64,000 bases of DNA from Streptomyces sp. DH41 (GTDB lineage: Bacteria; Actinomycetota; Actinomycetes; Streptomycetales; Streptomycetaceae): assembly GCF_029813785.1 (NCBI RefSeq), contig NZ_JARVKY010000013.1, positions 1-64,000 on the forward strand. Direction: 5' to 3'. Position numbers and translations under genes: made by a program. Of the stretch, positions 1 to 8,033 are shown piece after piece (positions within the stretch are counted from its first letter, which is position 1; every line of letters begins with the position of its first letter). The notes below the pieces were generated by a model. That model was not told the origin of the DNA. It searched no databases and saw only the letters and a program-made list of their open reading frames with translations.

Positions 1-44
1 CCCCGGGCCGCCGCCCTCTTGCCTGCCCGCCCACGCGATCGCCG

Positions 45-1562
45 TCACCGGGCCCCGGACGGCGCCGGCAGCCGTGCGCCCGGCTTGTGCACCGGGATCT
101 TCTCGCCGTCCGAGCCCACGACCGTCCGGTCGCCGAGCGGCTCGTCCAGCCGCACCGTCCGCTCATACTCCTTGGCGATCAGGATGCAGACCTTCTCCGG
201 ACGCGGGGTCTCGGTCACCGTGACCGTCACCTTGCCCCCGCTCTCCTTCGCCGTGGCCTCGTAGTCGGAGCACACCCCGCCCGTGAAGTGCGCGGTCAGC
301 TCCCCGCCCTCGGCCGTGTAGCCGCTCACCCGTACGTCCCGCGGGTCAGCCGGAGCCGAGGACGGCTCGTCGGACGGGGACGGTGAGGGCGAGGCGGGGG
401 CCGCGGTGGTCAGGTACTTCGGGTCGACCGCCGGATAGGTGACCGTGACGGCGTCCTCCGTGCCCGGCGCCCGCACCTCGAACAGCCAGGACGGCACCAG
501 CGTCTGCCGCCCCCGCACCGGATGCGCGGCCAGCCCGAACACCGCGTCCTCGACCGTGACCGTCCGCTTCCGCGGCTTGTCCGGTGTGCCCGTCGGCAGT
601 GCGCAGGGCAGATCCGCGCCGTCCTGGTGCGGGACCGGGCTCGCGCAGCCGCCGATGCCGGACCCGGCACCGCCGCCCGGCGTGTTCAGCAGCGCCAGCG
701 TCTCCTCGGCGCCCAGGACGGGGTACGTGTCCCCCTTGACCGGCGTCTTCACCTGGCCGCTGCCGCCGACCACGTCGCCCCGCGCGCCGACGACCACACC
801 GGTGGTCCAGCCGTACGTGGGCAGCCCGCCGACCTCGGGTTCGGCGTTCACGGCCCGCCGGGCGCCCATGACCTGGCCCGCGTCCAGCTTGGCGTCGTCC
901 TGGCCCAGCGCCTTGAGGACCGGCGCCGCCGCCTTCTTCGCGGCCGCCTCGCTCACCGGGCTCCCGTCGGCGGACGGGGCCTTGCACACGGCGCCCTTCG
1001 CGCAGTCGTCGGTGCCGGGCGTGTAGCGGTGGAAGGTCCAGGTGCCCGGCGCCTGCCGGTTCACCGTGAGCAGGGGCCCGGAACCGTCCTTGGCGTTGCC
1101 GACCTTCCAGGCCCCGCCCTGGACCCGGGGCGCCCCGTCGACTCCCAGGGCCTCGGCCAGCCGGGCCACCTCCGCCTCGGCGACCTCGCCCTCCGCCCGG
1201 TACACGGGCGCCGAGCCGGGCCCCTCGGGGAGGGTGCCGTCGGCGCGGTAGGTGACGCCGTACGGGTCGGGTTCGCCGGGCGCGATGCCGTTCGTGCCGT
1301 CCTGGCCGCCCGGGGAGGGCGCCCCGTGGCCGTCCAGGGCGAGCGGCGGGGGAGTGTCGTCGCCCGATGCCCCGGACGCCGTACCGCCGCCCGCGCCGCC
1401 ACCGGAGGCGGACGCGGCCAGATAGGCCCCGCCGGTCCCCACGAGCAGCACGGCGGCGGCCACGGACGCGACGGCGACGGCCGGACGCCGCCGCGCGGGG
1501 CGCCCGGTGCCGGCCTCGTCGGCGGCGGTGGCGTCGTCGTTGTCGGGTCGCTCGGTGTTCAC
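45..1562 (-). CDS. Membrane-anchored secreted protein, function unknown
   Basis: 505 residues from a GTG start at 1562, chosen because it is preceded by GAAGGAG at good spacing; the same frame stays open far upstream but that part is not protein-like. The first ~27 residues are acidic and arginine-rich, followed by one membrane segment (about 28-50, AVASVAAAVLLVGTGGAYL) and then a Gly/Ser/Pro-rich linker. The long exported part (residues ~110-500) has four or more cysteines in pairs (around CAKGAVC and the GGCASP...LPC stretch) that could form disulfides outside the cell, and a Ser-Pro-rich spacer near residue 385. I recognise no enzymatic motif. It could be an anchored envelope protein; function is not assignable. 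Confidence 0.75.
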   Translation of the reverse strand: MNTERPDNDDATAADEAGTGRPARRRPAVAVASVAAAVLLVGTGGAYLAASASGGGAGGGTASGASGDDTPPPLALDGHGAPSPGGQDGTNGIAPGEPDPYGVTYRADGTLPEGPGSAPVYRAEGEVAEAEVARLAEALGVDGAPRVQGGAWKVGNAKDGSGPLLTVNRQAPGTWTFHRYTPGTDDCAKGAVCKAPSADGSPVSEAAAKKAAAPVLKALGQDDAKLDAGQVMGARRAVNAEPEVGGLPTYGWTTGVVVGARGDVVGGSGQVKTPVKGDTYPVLGAEETLALLNTPGGGAGSGIGGCASPVPHQDGADLPCALPTGTPDKPRKRTVTVEDAVFGLAAHPVRGRQTLVPSWLFEVRAPGTEDAVTVTYPAVDPKYLTTAAPASPSPSPSDEPSSAPADPRDVRVSGYTAEGGELTAHFTGGVCSDYEATAKESGGKVTVTVTETPRPEKVCILIAKEYERTVRLDEPLGDRTVVGSDGEKIPVHKPGARLPAPSGAR

Positions 1563-1675
1563 CGCATCGCTCCTTCGGCTGTTACTGGGGACAGCGATGG
1601 GACGCGGTGGAGGTGGATCCGGTTCCCGGCGACGCCACGCGTCGCCCGAACGGCCGCGAGGCCGCCCGGCGGCGC

Positions 1676-1885
1676 TCAGTCGCCGTAGTCCGACATGGCG
1701 TCCAGCAACCGGGCCGACGTCTGCGGCACTCGCACGCCGTGCAGGAGCGAGACGGGGACGGGGCGGGCGGAGACCTTCACCGGAGCCTCCCAGCGCGGGG
1801 CCATCCGGGCGCAGTCGCCGCGCAGCGACGCCAGGTCGCCGTCCAGGTCGGCCGGGGCGGGGTCGGCGGTCCTCAGGTTCGTCAT
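1676..1885 (-). CDS. Small hypothetical protein (69 aa)
   Basis: ATG start at 1885, 69 codons, Leu/Ala/Arg-rich with a conserved-looking hydrophilic end (SDYGD). It is divergent from the PfkB kinase gene and lies upstream of the anchored protein in the same direction, with about 113 bases between. There is no signal peptide or recognised motif. Codon positions are GC3-rich as in its neighbours, which is the main support; the function is unknown. Confidence 0.45.
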   Translation of the reverse strand: MTNLRTADPAPADLDGDLASLRGDCARMAPRWEAPVKVSARPVPVSLLHGVRVPQTSARLLDAMSDYGD

Positions 1886-1926
1886 AACAGAACCGTAGGC
1901 ACGTTCCGGACCGCGAAGAAAGTTGT

Positions 1927-1939
1927 ACTACCGGGTAGT
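1927..1939. promoter_or_regulatory. Perfect palindrome ACTACC-G-GGTAGT
   Basis: A 13-base perfect dyad in the 133-base divergent gap between the 69-aa gene and the PfkB kinase gene. It sits in a locally AT-rich patch (AAGAAAGTTGTACTACCGGG). Placement between divergent starts suits an operator. No regulator is identified. Confidence 0.3.
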
Positions 1940-2018
1940 TTTGCCTGCTTCGGGCCGGGGGCACTCCCGGGTAGCGTGAACTGTCAACCCGCCTCCCCCT
2001 CAGGAGAGAGTCCACGCC

Positions 2019-2993
2019 GTGCGCATCGCAGTCACCGGCTCCATCGCCACCGACCACCTCATGACCTTCCCCGGTCGCTTCTCCGACCAGCTCGTCGCGG
2101 ACCAGCTGCACACGGTCTCGCTCTCCTTCCTGGTCGACCAGCTCGACGTACGCCGGGGCGGCGTCGCCGCGAACATCGCCTTCGGCATGGGCCAGCTCGG
2201 CACCCGGCCGATCCTGGTCGGCGCCGCCGGCTCGGACTTCGACGAGTACCGGGCCTGGCTGGACCGGCACGGCGTCGACACCGGCTCGGTGCGCATCTCC
2301 GAGACCCTGCACACCGCCCGCTTCGTGTGCACCACCGACGCCGACCACAACCAGATCGGCTCCTTCTACACGGGCGCGATGAGCGAGGCCCGCCTCATCG
2401 AGCTCAAGACCGTCGCCGACCGGGTCGGCGGCCTCGACCTGGTCTCCATCGGCGCCGACGACCCGGAGGCGATGCTCCGGCACACCGAGGAGTGCCGCAC
2501 GCGGTCCATCCCGTTCGCCGCCGACTTCTCCCAGCAGATCGCCCGGATGAACGGCGACGAGATCCGGATACTGCTGGACGGCGCGACCTACCTCTTCTCC
2601 AACGAGTACGAGAAGGGGCTCATCGAGACCAAGACCGGCTGGAGCGACGAGGAGATCCTCGGCCGCGTCGGCCACCGCGTCACCACCCTCGGCGCGCGGG
2701 GCGTCCGCATCGAGCGGGCCGGCGAGGAGACCATCGAGGTCGGCGTCCCGGACGAGGAGCGCAAGGCCGACCCCACGGGTGTCGGCGACGCCTTCCGCGC
2801 GGGGTTCCTGTCGGGACTGGCCTGGGGAGTGTCCCTGGAGCGGGCCGCGCAGGTCGGGTGCATGCTGGCCACCCTGGTCATCGAGACGGTGGGTACGCAG
2901 GAGTACCAGCTGCGGCGGGTGCACTTCATGGAGCGGTTCACCAAGGCGTACGGCGACGAGGCGGCGGCCGAGGTCCAGGGGCACCTGGGCTGA
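2019..2993 (+). CDS. PfkB-family carbohydrate/nucleoside kinase (adenosine-kinase-like)
   Basis: 324 residues, the usual size for ribokinase/PfkB sugar and nucleoside kinases. The GTG start follows CAGGAGAGAG with 8 bases between. The N-terminal substrate-binding Gly pair is seen in VRRGGVAANIAFGMGQLG (about 47-64). The C-terminal signature DPTGVGDAFRAGFLSG (about 251-266) carries the catalytic Asp and the anion hole. By family it phosphorylates a sugar or nucleoside with ATP in the cytosol. Its position beside ctaC matches the mycobacterial Rv2202c gene, which I recall as adenosine kinase AdoK, so adenosine is the favoured substrate by inference. A sugar substrate cannot be excluded from sequence. 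Confidence 0.9.
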   Translation: MRIAVTGSIATDHLMTFPGRFSDQLVADQLHTVSLSFLVDQLDVRRGGVAANIAFGMGQLGTRPILVGAAGSDFDEYRAWLDRHGVDTGSVRISETLHTARFVCTTDADHNQIGSFYTGAMSEARLIELKTVADRVGGLDLVSIGADDPEAMLRHTEECRTRSIPFAADFSQQIARMNGDEIRILLDGATYLFSNEYEKGLIETKTGWSDEEILGRVGHRVTTLGARGVRIERAGEETIEVGVPDEERKADPTGVGDAFRAGFLSGLAWGVSLERAAQVGCMLATLVIETVGTQEYQLRRVHFMERFTKAYGDEAAAEVQGHLG

Positions 2994-3000
2994 GCCGTCG

Positions 3001-3068
3001 GTCGCGGGTGCGCGGGGCCGGCCCGGCTCACGCGGCGAAGCCGCGTACGGGCACGGCCCCGCACCCTG
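3001..3068 (-). repeat. Dispersed intergenic repeat, copy 1
   Basis: Between the convergent PfkB kinase and cysteine desulfurase genes. Read on the minus strand it has the order GCGGGGCCGTG, then a GC-rich stem (perfect ACGCGGC-GAA-GCCGCGT, 3030-3046), then a CGCACCCGCG tail. The same order occurs at 4531-4604, 31932-31999 and 38745-38819. The stem could also serve as a two-way terminator for the converging genes. Confidence 0.55.
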
Positions 3069-3110
3069 GAACACGCCGGGCGGGGTCGGCCCAGGCGCCC
3101 ACGGGCGGGG

Positions 3111-4493
3111 TCAGCCGGCCCGGCGCACCACGTAGGCCGTTCCCCGGTCCGCCCGCTCCTCGCCCACGTACTCCTGCCCCCGCATCTCGCACCACGCCGG
3201 GATGTCCAGCCGGGCCGCCTCGTCGTCGGACAGGACGCGGACCGTGCCGCCGACGGGTACGTCGCCGATGACCTTGGCCAGTTCGATCACCGGAATCGGG
3301 CAGCGCCGGCCCAGCGCGTCCACGACCAGGTCCGCTCCCGCCTCCCGGGGGGCCTCCCCGGCCACCGGCGCCCCCAGCTTCTCCCGCACCGCGGCCACCG
3401 TGCCCGGCAGCACCTCCAGGAACCGCTCGACGTCCTCGGCCGGTGTCCCCGGCGGCAGCGACACCCGGACGTTGCCCTCGCTGAGCACCCCCATCGCCTT
3501 CAGGACGTGACTCGGCATCAGGGTGCTGCTGGTGCACGACGAGCCTGAGGAGACCGAGAAGCCCGCACGGTCCAGCTCGTGCAGCAGGGTCTCCCCGTCG
3601 ACATAGAGACACGAGAAGGTGACGGTGCCGGGCAGCCGGCGCACCGGGTCGCCGACCACCTCCACATCCGGGACCAGGGACGGCACCCGGGTACGGATCC
3701 GCTCCGTCAGTTCCCGCAGCCGGGCCGCCTCCCCGGCCGCCTCGGCCCGAACCGCCCGCAGCGACGCCGCCGCGGCCACGATCGCCGGCAGGTTCTCGAA
3801 GCCGGGAGCACGGCCCGACTCCCGTTCGTCCCCGGGCCCTTGCGGCGCGAACCGCACACCCTTGCGTACGACGAGCAGCCCGACCCCCGAGGGACCGCCC
3901 CACTTGTGGGCGCTCGCGGTGAGCAGCGACCAGCCGCCCGCCACCTCCCCCCAGCCCAGCGACTGGGCCGCGTCCACCAGCAGCGGCACGCCCGCCGCCC
4001 GGCAGACCTCGGCCACGTCCGCCACCGGCTGCTCGGTGCCCACCTCGTGGTTGGCCGACTGGAGACAGGCCAGCGCGGTGTCGCCGCGCAGGGCAGCCGC
4101 GTACGCCCCCGGGTCCACCGCCCCCGTCCGGTCCACGGCGACCTGGGTGAGCGTCCCGCCGCCGGCCTCGTGCGCTTCGGCCGCATGCAGTACGGAGGAG
4201 TGTTCGACGGCGGACACGATCAGGTGCGCTCCCGCGCGGCGCCGCCCGGCCAGCGCCCCCGCGACGCCCGAATGCACCGCCCGCGTCCCCGAAGGAGTGA
4301 ACACCAACTCGTCCGCCCGGCACCCCACCGCCTCGGCCGCCGCCTCCCGCGCCGCGTCGAGCAGCAACCGCGCCCGCCGCCCCTCCCGGTACAGCCGCGC
4401 GGGATCGGCCCACCCCTCGTCGAGGGAGGCCAACAGGGCCTGGCGGGCGACGGGGTGGAGGGGAGCGGCGGAAGCAGCGTCGAAGTAGGCCAC
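3111..4493 (-). CDS. Cysteine desulfurase fused to a C-terminal TusA-like sulfur carrier domain
   Basis: 460 residues. Residues 1-375 are a class V (NifS/IscS-type) PLP enzyme: HSSVLHA with His98 near the ring, VDAAQS with Asp174, SAHKWGG with the PLP Lys197, and a sulfur-accepting Cys320 in SGSSCTSSTL. After a short linker, residues ~386-460 are a TusA/SirA-like domain with the defining CPxP motif (CPIP, Cys398). By family the first part takes sulfur from cysteine as a persulfide and TusA relays it to tRNA thiolation, molybdopterin or other acceptors. The fusion puts donor and carrier in one chain. It runs convergent with the PfkB kinase gene and divergent from ctaC; the ATG start at 4493 gives a full-length enzyme N-terminus. 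Which pathway receives the sulfur is not shown. Confidence 0.9.
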   Translation of the reverse strand: MAYFDAASAAPLHPVARQALLASLDEGWADPARLYREGRRARLLLDAAREAAAEAVGCRADELVFTPSGTRAVHSGVAGALAGRRRAGAHLIVSAVEHSSVLHAAEAHEAGGGTLTQVAVDRTGAVDPGAYAAALRGDTALACLQSANHEVGTEQPVADVAEVCRAAGVPLLVDAAQSLGWGEVAGGWSLLTASAHKWGGPSGVGLLVVRKGVRFAPQGPGDERESGRAPGFENLPAIVAAAASLRAVRAEAAGEAARLRELTERIRTRVPSLVPDVEVVGDPVRRLPGTVTFSCLYVDGETLLHELDRAGFSVSSGSSCTSSTLMPSHVLKAMGVLSEGNVRVSLPPGTPAEDVERFLEVLPGTVAAVREKLGAPVAGEAPREAGADLVVDALGRRCPIPVIELAKVIGDVPVGGTVRVLSDDEAARLDIPAWCEMRGQEYVGEERADRGTAYVVRRAG

Positions 4494-4816
4494 ACGGCAA
4501 CGCTATGACGTCCGGCGGGGGGATGCCGACCAGGGGCGCCGGACCGCGCCGATGTCCGGCTCCGCCGCGCGGGCGCGAGCGGCCGCGACGCACCGTCAGC
4601 CGCCGGACAACCCCCGGTCCCGGCTCCGTGGGCGCCCGAACCCACCCTTGGGAGTGACCGACGGCGCGTATGCCACCCTCCCCGCGAACCCCCGGAGGGC
4701 GTCGGCTAGGGTTTGGTCCGCATAAACATCAAACCCCTGCCCGACGCAGGGCGGCGACCGACCAGCGAGAAGGCCGCAGCCGAACAGCGCGGGCGAGACT
4801 CTCGGGAAGGCGCTAC
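4494..4816. other. Divergent intergenic region between cysteine desulfurase and ctaC
   Basis: This 323-base gap holds a dispersed repeat copy (4531-4604), then a less GC-rich stretch with TAGGGT at 4708-4713. TAGGGT is a fair -10 for ctaC, but I see no convincing -35 at 16-18 bases. A short hairpin CCCTGC-CCGAC-GCAGGG follows at about 4736-4752, in the presumed ctaC leader. No open frame in the gap looks coding. Confidence 0.4.
4531..4604 (+). repeat. Dispersed intergenic repeat, copy 2
   Basis: Shares AGGGGCGC, CCGGCTCCGCCGCGCGGGCGCGA and a GACGCACCG-like tail with the copies at 3001-3068, 31932-31999 and 38745-38819, so this is one more member of the family. It lies outside the coding regions. 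Confidence 0.5.
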
Positions 4817-5776
4817 GTGAGTCCCAACGGCTCCGACCGCTCGCCGCGGCGCCCCATGCGGCGGAAGCTGCTGCAGGCACTGACCGCGGGCCTGGTCCTG
4901 GCGACCGCCACCGGTTGCACATGGGAGGACTTCCCCCGCCTCGGCATGCCCACCCCCACCACGGAAGAGGCTCCGCGGATCCTCTCCCTGTGGCAGGGGT
5001 CGTGGGCTGCCGCGCTGGTTACCGGCGTGCTGGTGTGGGGCCTGATCCTGTGGAGTGTCTTCTTCCACAGGCGCACCCGCACCAAGGTCGAGGTCCCTCC
5101 GCAGAACAGGTACAACCTGCCCATCGAGGCGCTGTACACCATCGTTCCACTCGTCATCGTCTCGGTGCTGTTCTACTTCACCGCCCGTGACGAGTCCGAA
5201 CTCATGAGCCTGGAGGACAAGCCCGACGTCACGGTCAACGTGGTCGGCTTCCAGTGGAGCTGGTGCTTCAACCACGTCGAGAGCGTCGAAGGTTCCTCCG
5301 GCGACGCCAAGACCTCCAAGGAACTGGCCGCTATCCCGGACCGGTTCAAGAAGGACTTCCCGGCGAACGCCGGCGGCGTCTACGACTGCGGTGTCCCGGG
5401 CACGCGGAACCCCCAGAACAACAACCCGGGCCCGACCCTCTGGCTCCCCAAGGGCAAGAAGGTCCGCTTCGTCCTGACCTCGCGTGACGTCATCCACTCC
5501 TTCTGGGTGGTGCCGTTCCTCATGAAGCAGGACGTCATTCCGGGCCACACCAACGCCTTCGAGGTGACCCCCAACAGGGAGGGCACCTTCATGGGCAAGT
5601 GCGCCGAGCTGTGCGGCGTGGACCACTCCCGGATGCTGTTCAACGTCAAGGTCGTCTCCCCGGAGCGCTACGAGCAGCACCTCCAGGACCTCGCGAAGAA
5701 GGGGCAGACCGGTTACGTTCCCGCAGGCATCGCGCAGACGAGCCACGAGAAGAACCGGGAGACGAACAACCTGTGA
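4817..5776 (+). CDS. ctaC: Cytochrome c oxidase subunit II (CuA subunit)
   Basis: 319 residues from GTG at 4817, after GGGAAGG. The signal sequence ends in a lipobox-like ATGC with Cys34, so the mature N-terminus is probably lipid-anchored. Two membrane helices follow (about 54-76 and 96-116). The periplasmic cupredoxin domain carries all CuA ligands: His227 in IHSFW, then Cys262, Glu264, Cys266, His270 and Met273 in CAELCGVDHSRM. A loop of some 40 residues rich in Asn, Lys and Pro is inserted in the domain before the CuA site, as in actinobacterial oxidases that take electrons directly from the diheme QcrC. It transfers electrons from cytochrome cc to heme a. Its stop overlaps the ctaD start (GTGA), so the two are translationally coupled. 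Confidence 0.97.
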   Translation: MSPNGSDRSPRRPMRRKLLQALTAGLVLATATGCTWEDFPRLGMPTPTTEEAPRILSLWQGSWAAALVTGVLVWGLILWSVFFHRRTRTKVEVPPQNRYNLPIEALYTIVPLVIVSVLFYFTARDESELMSLEDKPDVTVNVVGFQWSWCFNHVESVEGSSGDAKTSKELAAIPDRFKKDFPANAGGVYDCGVPGTRNPQNNNPGPTLWLPKGKKVRFVLTSRDVIHSFWVVPFLMKQDVIPGHTNAFEVTPNREGTFMGKCAELCGVDHSRMLFNVKVVSPERYEQHLQDLAKKGQTGYVPAGIAQTSHEKNRETNNL

Positions 5777-7509
5777 GCATCCTCAATGAACCCCAGGGTG
5801 CCTCGGCAGCGGAGGACTCGTACGAGAACGAGCTGCCGGTACGGCGCAAGCAGCCCGGCAACGTCGTGATCAAGTGGTTGACGACCACCGACCACAAGAC
5901 GATCGGCACGCTGTATCTGGTGACGTCGTTCGCGTTCTTCGTGATCGGCGGCGTGATGGCGCTGCTCATGCGCGCCGAGCTGGCCCGTCCGGGCCTGCAG
6001 ATCATGTCGAACGAGCAGTTCAACCAGTCGTTCACGATGCACGGCACGATCATGCTGCTGATGTTCGCGACGCCGCTGTTCTCGGGCTTCGCGAACTGGA
6101 TCATGCCGCTGCAGATCGGCGCACCGGACGTGGCCTTCCCCCGGCTGAACATGTTCGCCTACTGGCTGTACCTGTTCGGCTCGCTCATCGCGGTGGGCGG
6201 CTTCCTGACCCCGCAGGGCGCGGCCGACTTCGGCTGGTTCGCCTACTCCCCGCTGTCCGACGCGGTGCACTCGCCCGGCATCGGCGGTGACCTGTGGATC
6301 ATGGGTCTGGCCTTCTCCGGCTTCGGCACGATCCTCGGCTCGGTCAACTTCATCACCACGATCATCTGCATGCGCGCGCCCGGCATGACGATGTTCCGCA
6401 TGCCGATCTTCACCTGGAACGTGCTGCTGACCGGTGTGCTGGTCCTGCTCGCCTTCCCGGTGCTGGCCGCGGCCCTGTTCGCCCTGGAGGCGGACCGCAA
6501 GTTCGGTGCGCACATCTTCGACTCGGCCAACGGCGGAGCGTTGCTGTGGCAACACTTGTTCTGGTTCTTCGGGCATCCAGAGGTGTACATCATCGCGTTG
6601 CCGTTCTTCGGCATCGTCAGTGAGATCATCCCGGTCTTCTCCCGCAAGCCGATCTTCGGCTACATGGGTCTGATCGCCGCGACGATCGCGATCGCCGGTC
6701 TGTCGGTGACGGTGTGGGCCCACCACATGTACGTCACGGGCGGCGTGTTGTTGCCGTTCTTCTCCTTCATGACCTTCCTGATCGCGGTCCCGACCGGTGT
6801 GAAGTTCTTCAACTGGATCGGCACCATGTGGAAGGGGTCGTTGTCCTTCGAGACACCGATGCTCTGGTCCACCGGCTTCCTGATCACCTTCCTCTTCGGT
6901 GGTCTGACCGGTGTCATCCTGGCCTCGCCGCCGCTGGACTTCCACGTCTCGGACTCGTACTTCGTGGTGGCGCACTTCCACTACGTGGTGTTCGGCACCG
7001 TGGTGTTCGCGATGTTCGCCGGCTTCCACTTCTGGTGGCCGAAGTTCACCGGCAAGCTGCTGGACGAGCGGCTGGGCAAGATCACCTTCTGGACGCTGTT
7101 CATCGGCTTCCACGGCACCTTCCTGGTCCAGCACTGGCTGGGCGCCGAGGGCATGCCGCGCCGGTACGCCGACTACCTGGCGGCCGACGGTTTCACCGCC
7201 CTGAACACGATCTCGACGATCAGCTCGTTCCTGCTCGGCATGTCGCTGCTGCCGTTCTTCTACAACATCTGGAAGACGGCCAAGTACGGCAAGAAGGTCG
7301 AGGTGGACGACCCGTGGGGCTACGGCCGTTCGCTGGAGTGGGCGACCTCCTGCCCGCCGCCGCGGCACAACTTCCTCACGCTGCCGCGCATCCGCAGTGA
7401 ATCCCCCGCCTTCGACCTGCACCACCCCGAGATCTCCGCGCTCGACCAGCTCGAGAACGTCGGTCACGGTGAGAAGGCACTCGCCGGCGGCAAGGAGGCC
7501 GGGAAGTGA
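5773..7509 (+). CDS. ctaD: Cytochrome c oxidase subunit I (catalytic, aa3 type)
   Basis: 578 residues from a GTG that overlaps the ctaC stop by four bases; the open frame extends further upstream inside ctaC but that part is not CtaD-like. Twelve membrane helices. Heme a ligands are His90 (FTMHG) and His403. The CuB site is His268-Pro-Glu-Val-Tyr272 (HPEVY, the His-Tyr crosslink) with His317-His318 (WAHHMY). His401 in VAHFHYV binds heme a3. It reduces O2 to water and pumps protons in the cytoplasmic membrane. All catalytic residues are intact. The C-terminus overlaps ctaF by four bases, so ctaC, ctaD and ctaF form one operon. Confidence 0.98.
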   Translation: MSILNEPQGASAAEDSYENELPVRRKQPGNVVIKWLTTTDHKTIGTLYLVTSFAFFVIGGVMALLMRAELARPGLQIMSNEQFNQSFTMHGTIMLLMFATPLFSGFANWIMPLQIGAPDVAFPRLNMFAYWLYLFGSLIAVGGFLTPQGAADFGWFAYSPLSDAVHSPGIGGDLWIMGLAFSGFGTILGSVNFITTIICMRAPGMTMFRMPIFTWNVLLTGVLVLLAFPVLAAALFALEADRKFGAHIFDSANGGALLWQHLFWFFGHPEVYIIALPFFGIVSEIIPVFSRKPIFGYMGLIAATIAIAGLSVTVWAHHMYVTGGVLLPFFSFMTFLIAVPTGVKFFNWIGTMWKGSLSFETPMLWSTGFLITFLFGGLTGVILASPPLDFHVSDSYFVVAHFHYVVFGTVVFAMFAGFHFWWPKFTGKLLDERLGKITFWTLFIGFHGTFLVQHWLGAEGMPRRYADYLAADGFTALNTISTISSFLLGMSLLPFFYNIWKTAKYGKKVEVDDPWGYGRSLEWATSCPPPRHNFLTLPRIRSESPAFDLHHPEISALDQLENVGHGEKALAGGKEAGK

Positions 7510-7904
7510 AGATCCAGGGCAAGCTCTTCATCTGGCTGAGCGTCTTCATCCTGGCCGTCGCGATCGTCTACGGCTACTGGTCGATGGAGCCGGTCGGCAC
7601 CACGGCCCTCTTCATGGCCTTCGGCCTGGCCATCATGATCGGCTTCTACCTGGCCTTCACGGCCAGGCGGGTCGACGCGGGCGCCCAGGACAACAAGGAA
7701 GCGGACGTCGCGGACGACGCCGGCGAGATCGGGTTCTTCAGCCCGCACAGCTGGCAGCCGCTGGCGCTCGGGATCGGCGGAGCCTTCGCCTTCCTGGGCG
7801 TGGCGGTCGGCTGGTGGCTGCTGTACTTCTCGGCACCGATCCTGCTGATCGGCCTGTTCGGCTGGGTCTTCGAGTACTACCGCGGTGAGAACCGCACCCA
7901 GTAG
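7506..7904 (+). CDS. ctaF: Actinobacterial cytochrome c oxidase subunit IV
   Basis: 132 residues, GTG start overlapping the ctaD stop (GTGA). Four hydrophobic helices in two hairpins (about 7-25, 34-52, 84-101, 104-121) with a charged loop between (AQDNKEADVADDAGE). This small subunit is known only in actinobacterial aa3 oxidases, where it packs against subunits I and III; it binds no cofactor. Followed by a strong terminator. Confidence 0.92.
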   Translation: MKIQGKLFIWLSVFILAVAIVYGYWSMEPVGTTALFMAFGLAIMIGFYLAFTARRVDAGAQDNKEADVADDAGEIGFFSPHSWQPLALGIGGAFAFLGVAVGWWLLYFSAPILLIGLFGWVFEYYRGENRTQ

Positions 7905-7921
7905 CACGCGCCGAGCGCCGA

Positions 7922-7957
7922 GGGGCCCGGACACTCCGTCAGGAGCGTCCGGGCCCC
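7922..7957 (+). terminator. Intrinsic terminator after ctaCDF
   Basis: Arms GGGGCCCGGACACTCC and GGAGCGTCCGGGCCCC pair over 16 bases with one mismatch and a 4-base loop (GTCA), followed by TTCGTCT. It starts 17 bases after the ctaF stop. Confidence 0.85.
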
Positions 7958-8033
7958 TTCGTCTGCCGTGCCCGCCTCACTCGTCCGGGTTACCCGCCGT
8001 GCCGCCATTGACGCCGCTCCCTAGCGTGAGGTC

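Noticed and set aside
1563..3074. Long minus-strand frame continuing upstream of the anchored protein through the PfkB kinase gene
   Set aside because: It is the GC3 shadow of the plus-strand kinase; its composition is Asp/Glu/Gly/Leu without motifs, and the start at 1562 has the ribosome site.
5713..7467. 584-residue minus frame opposite ctaD
   Set aside because: Antisense shadow of ctaD; no motif or ribosome site.
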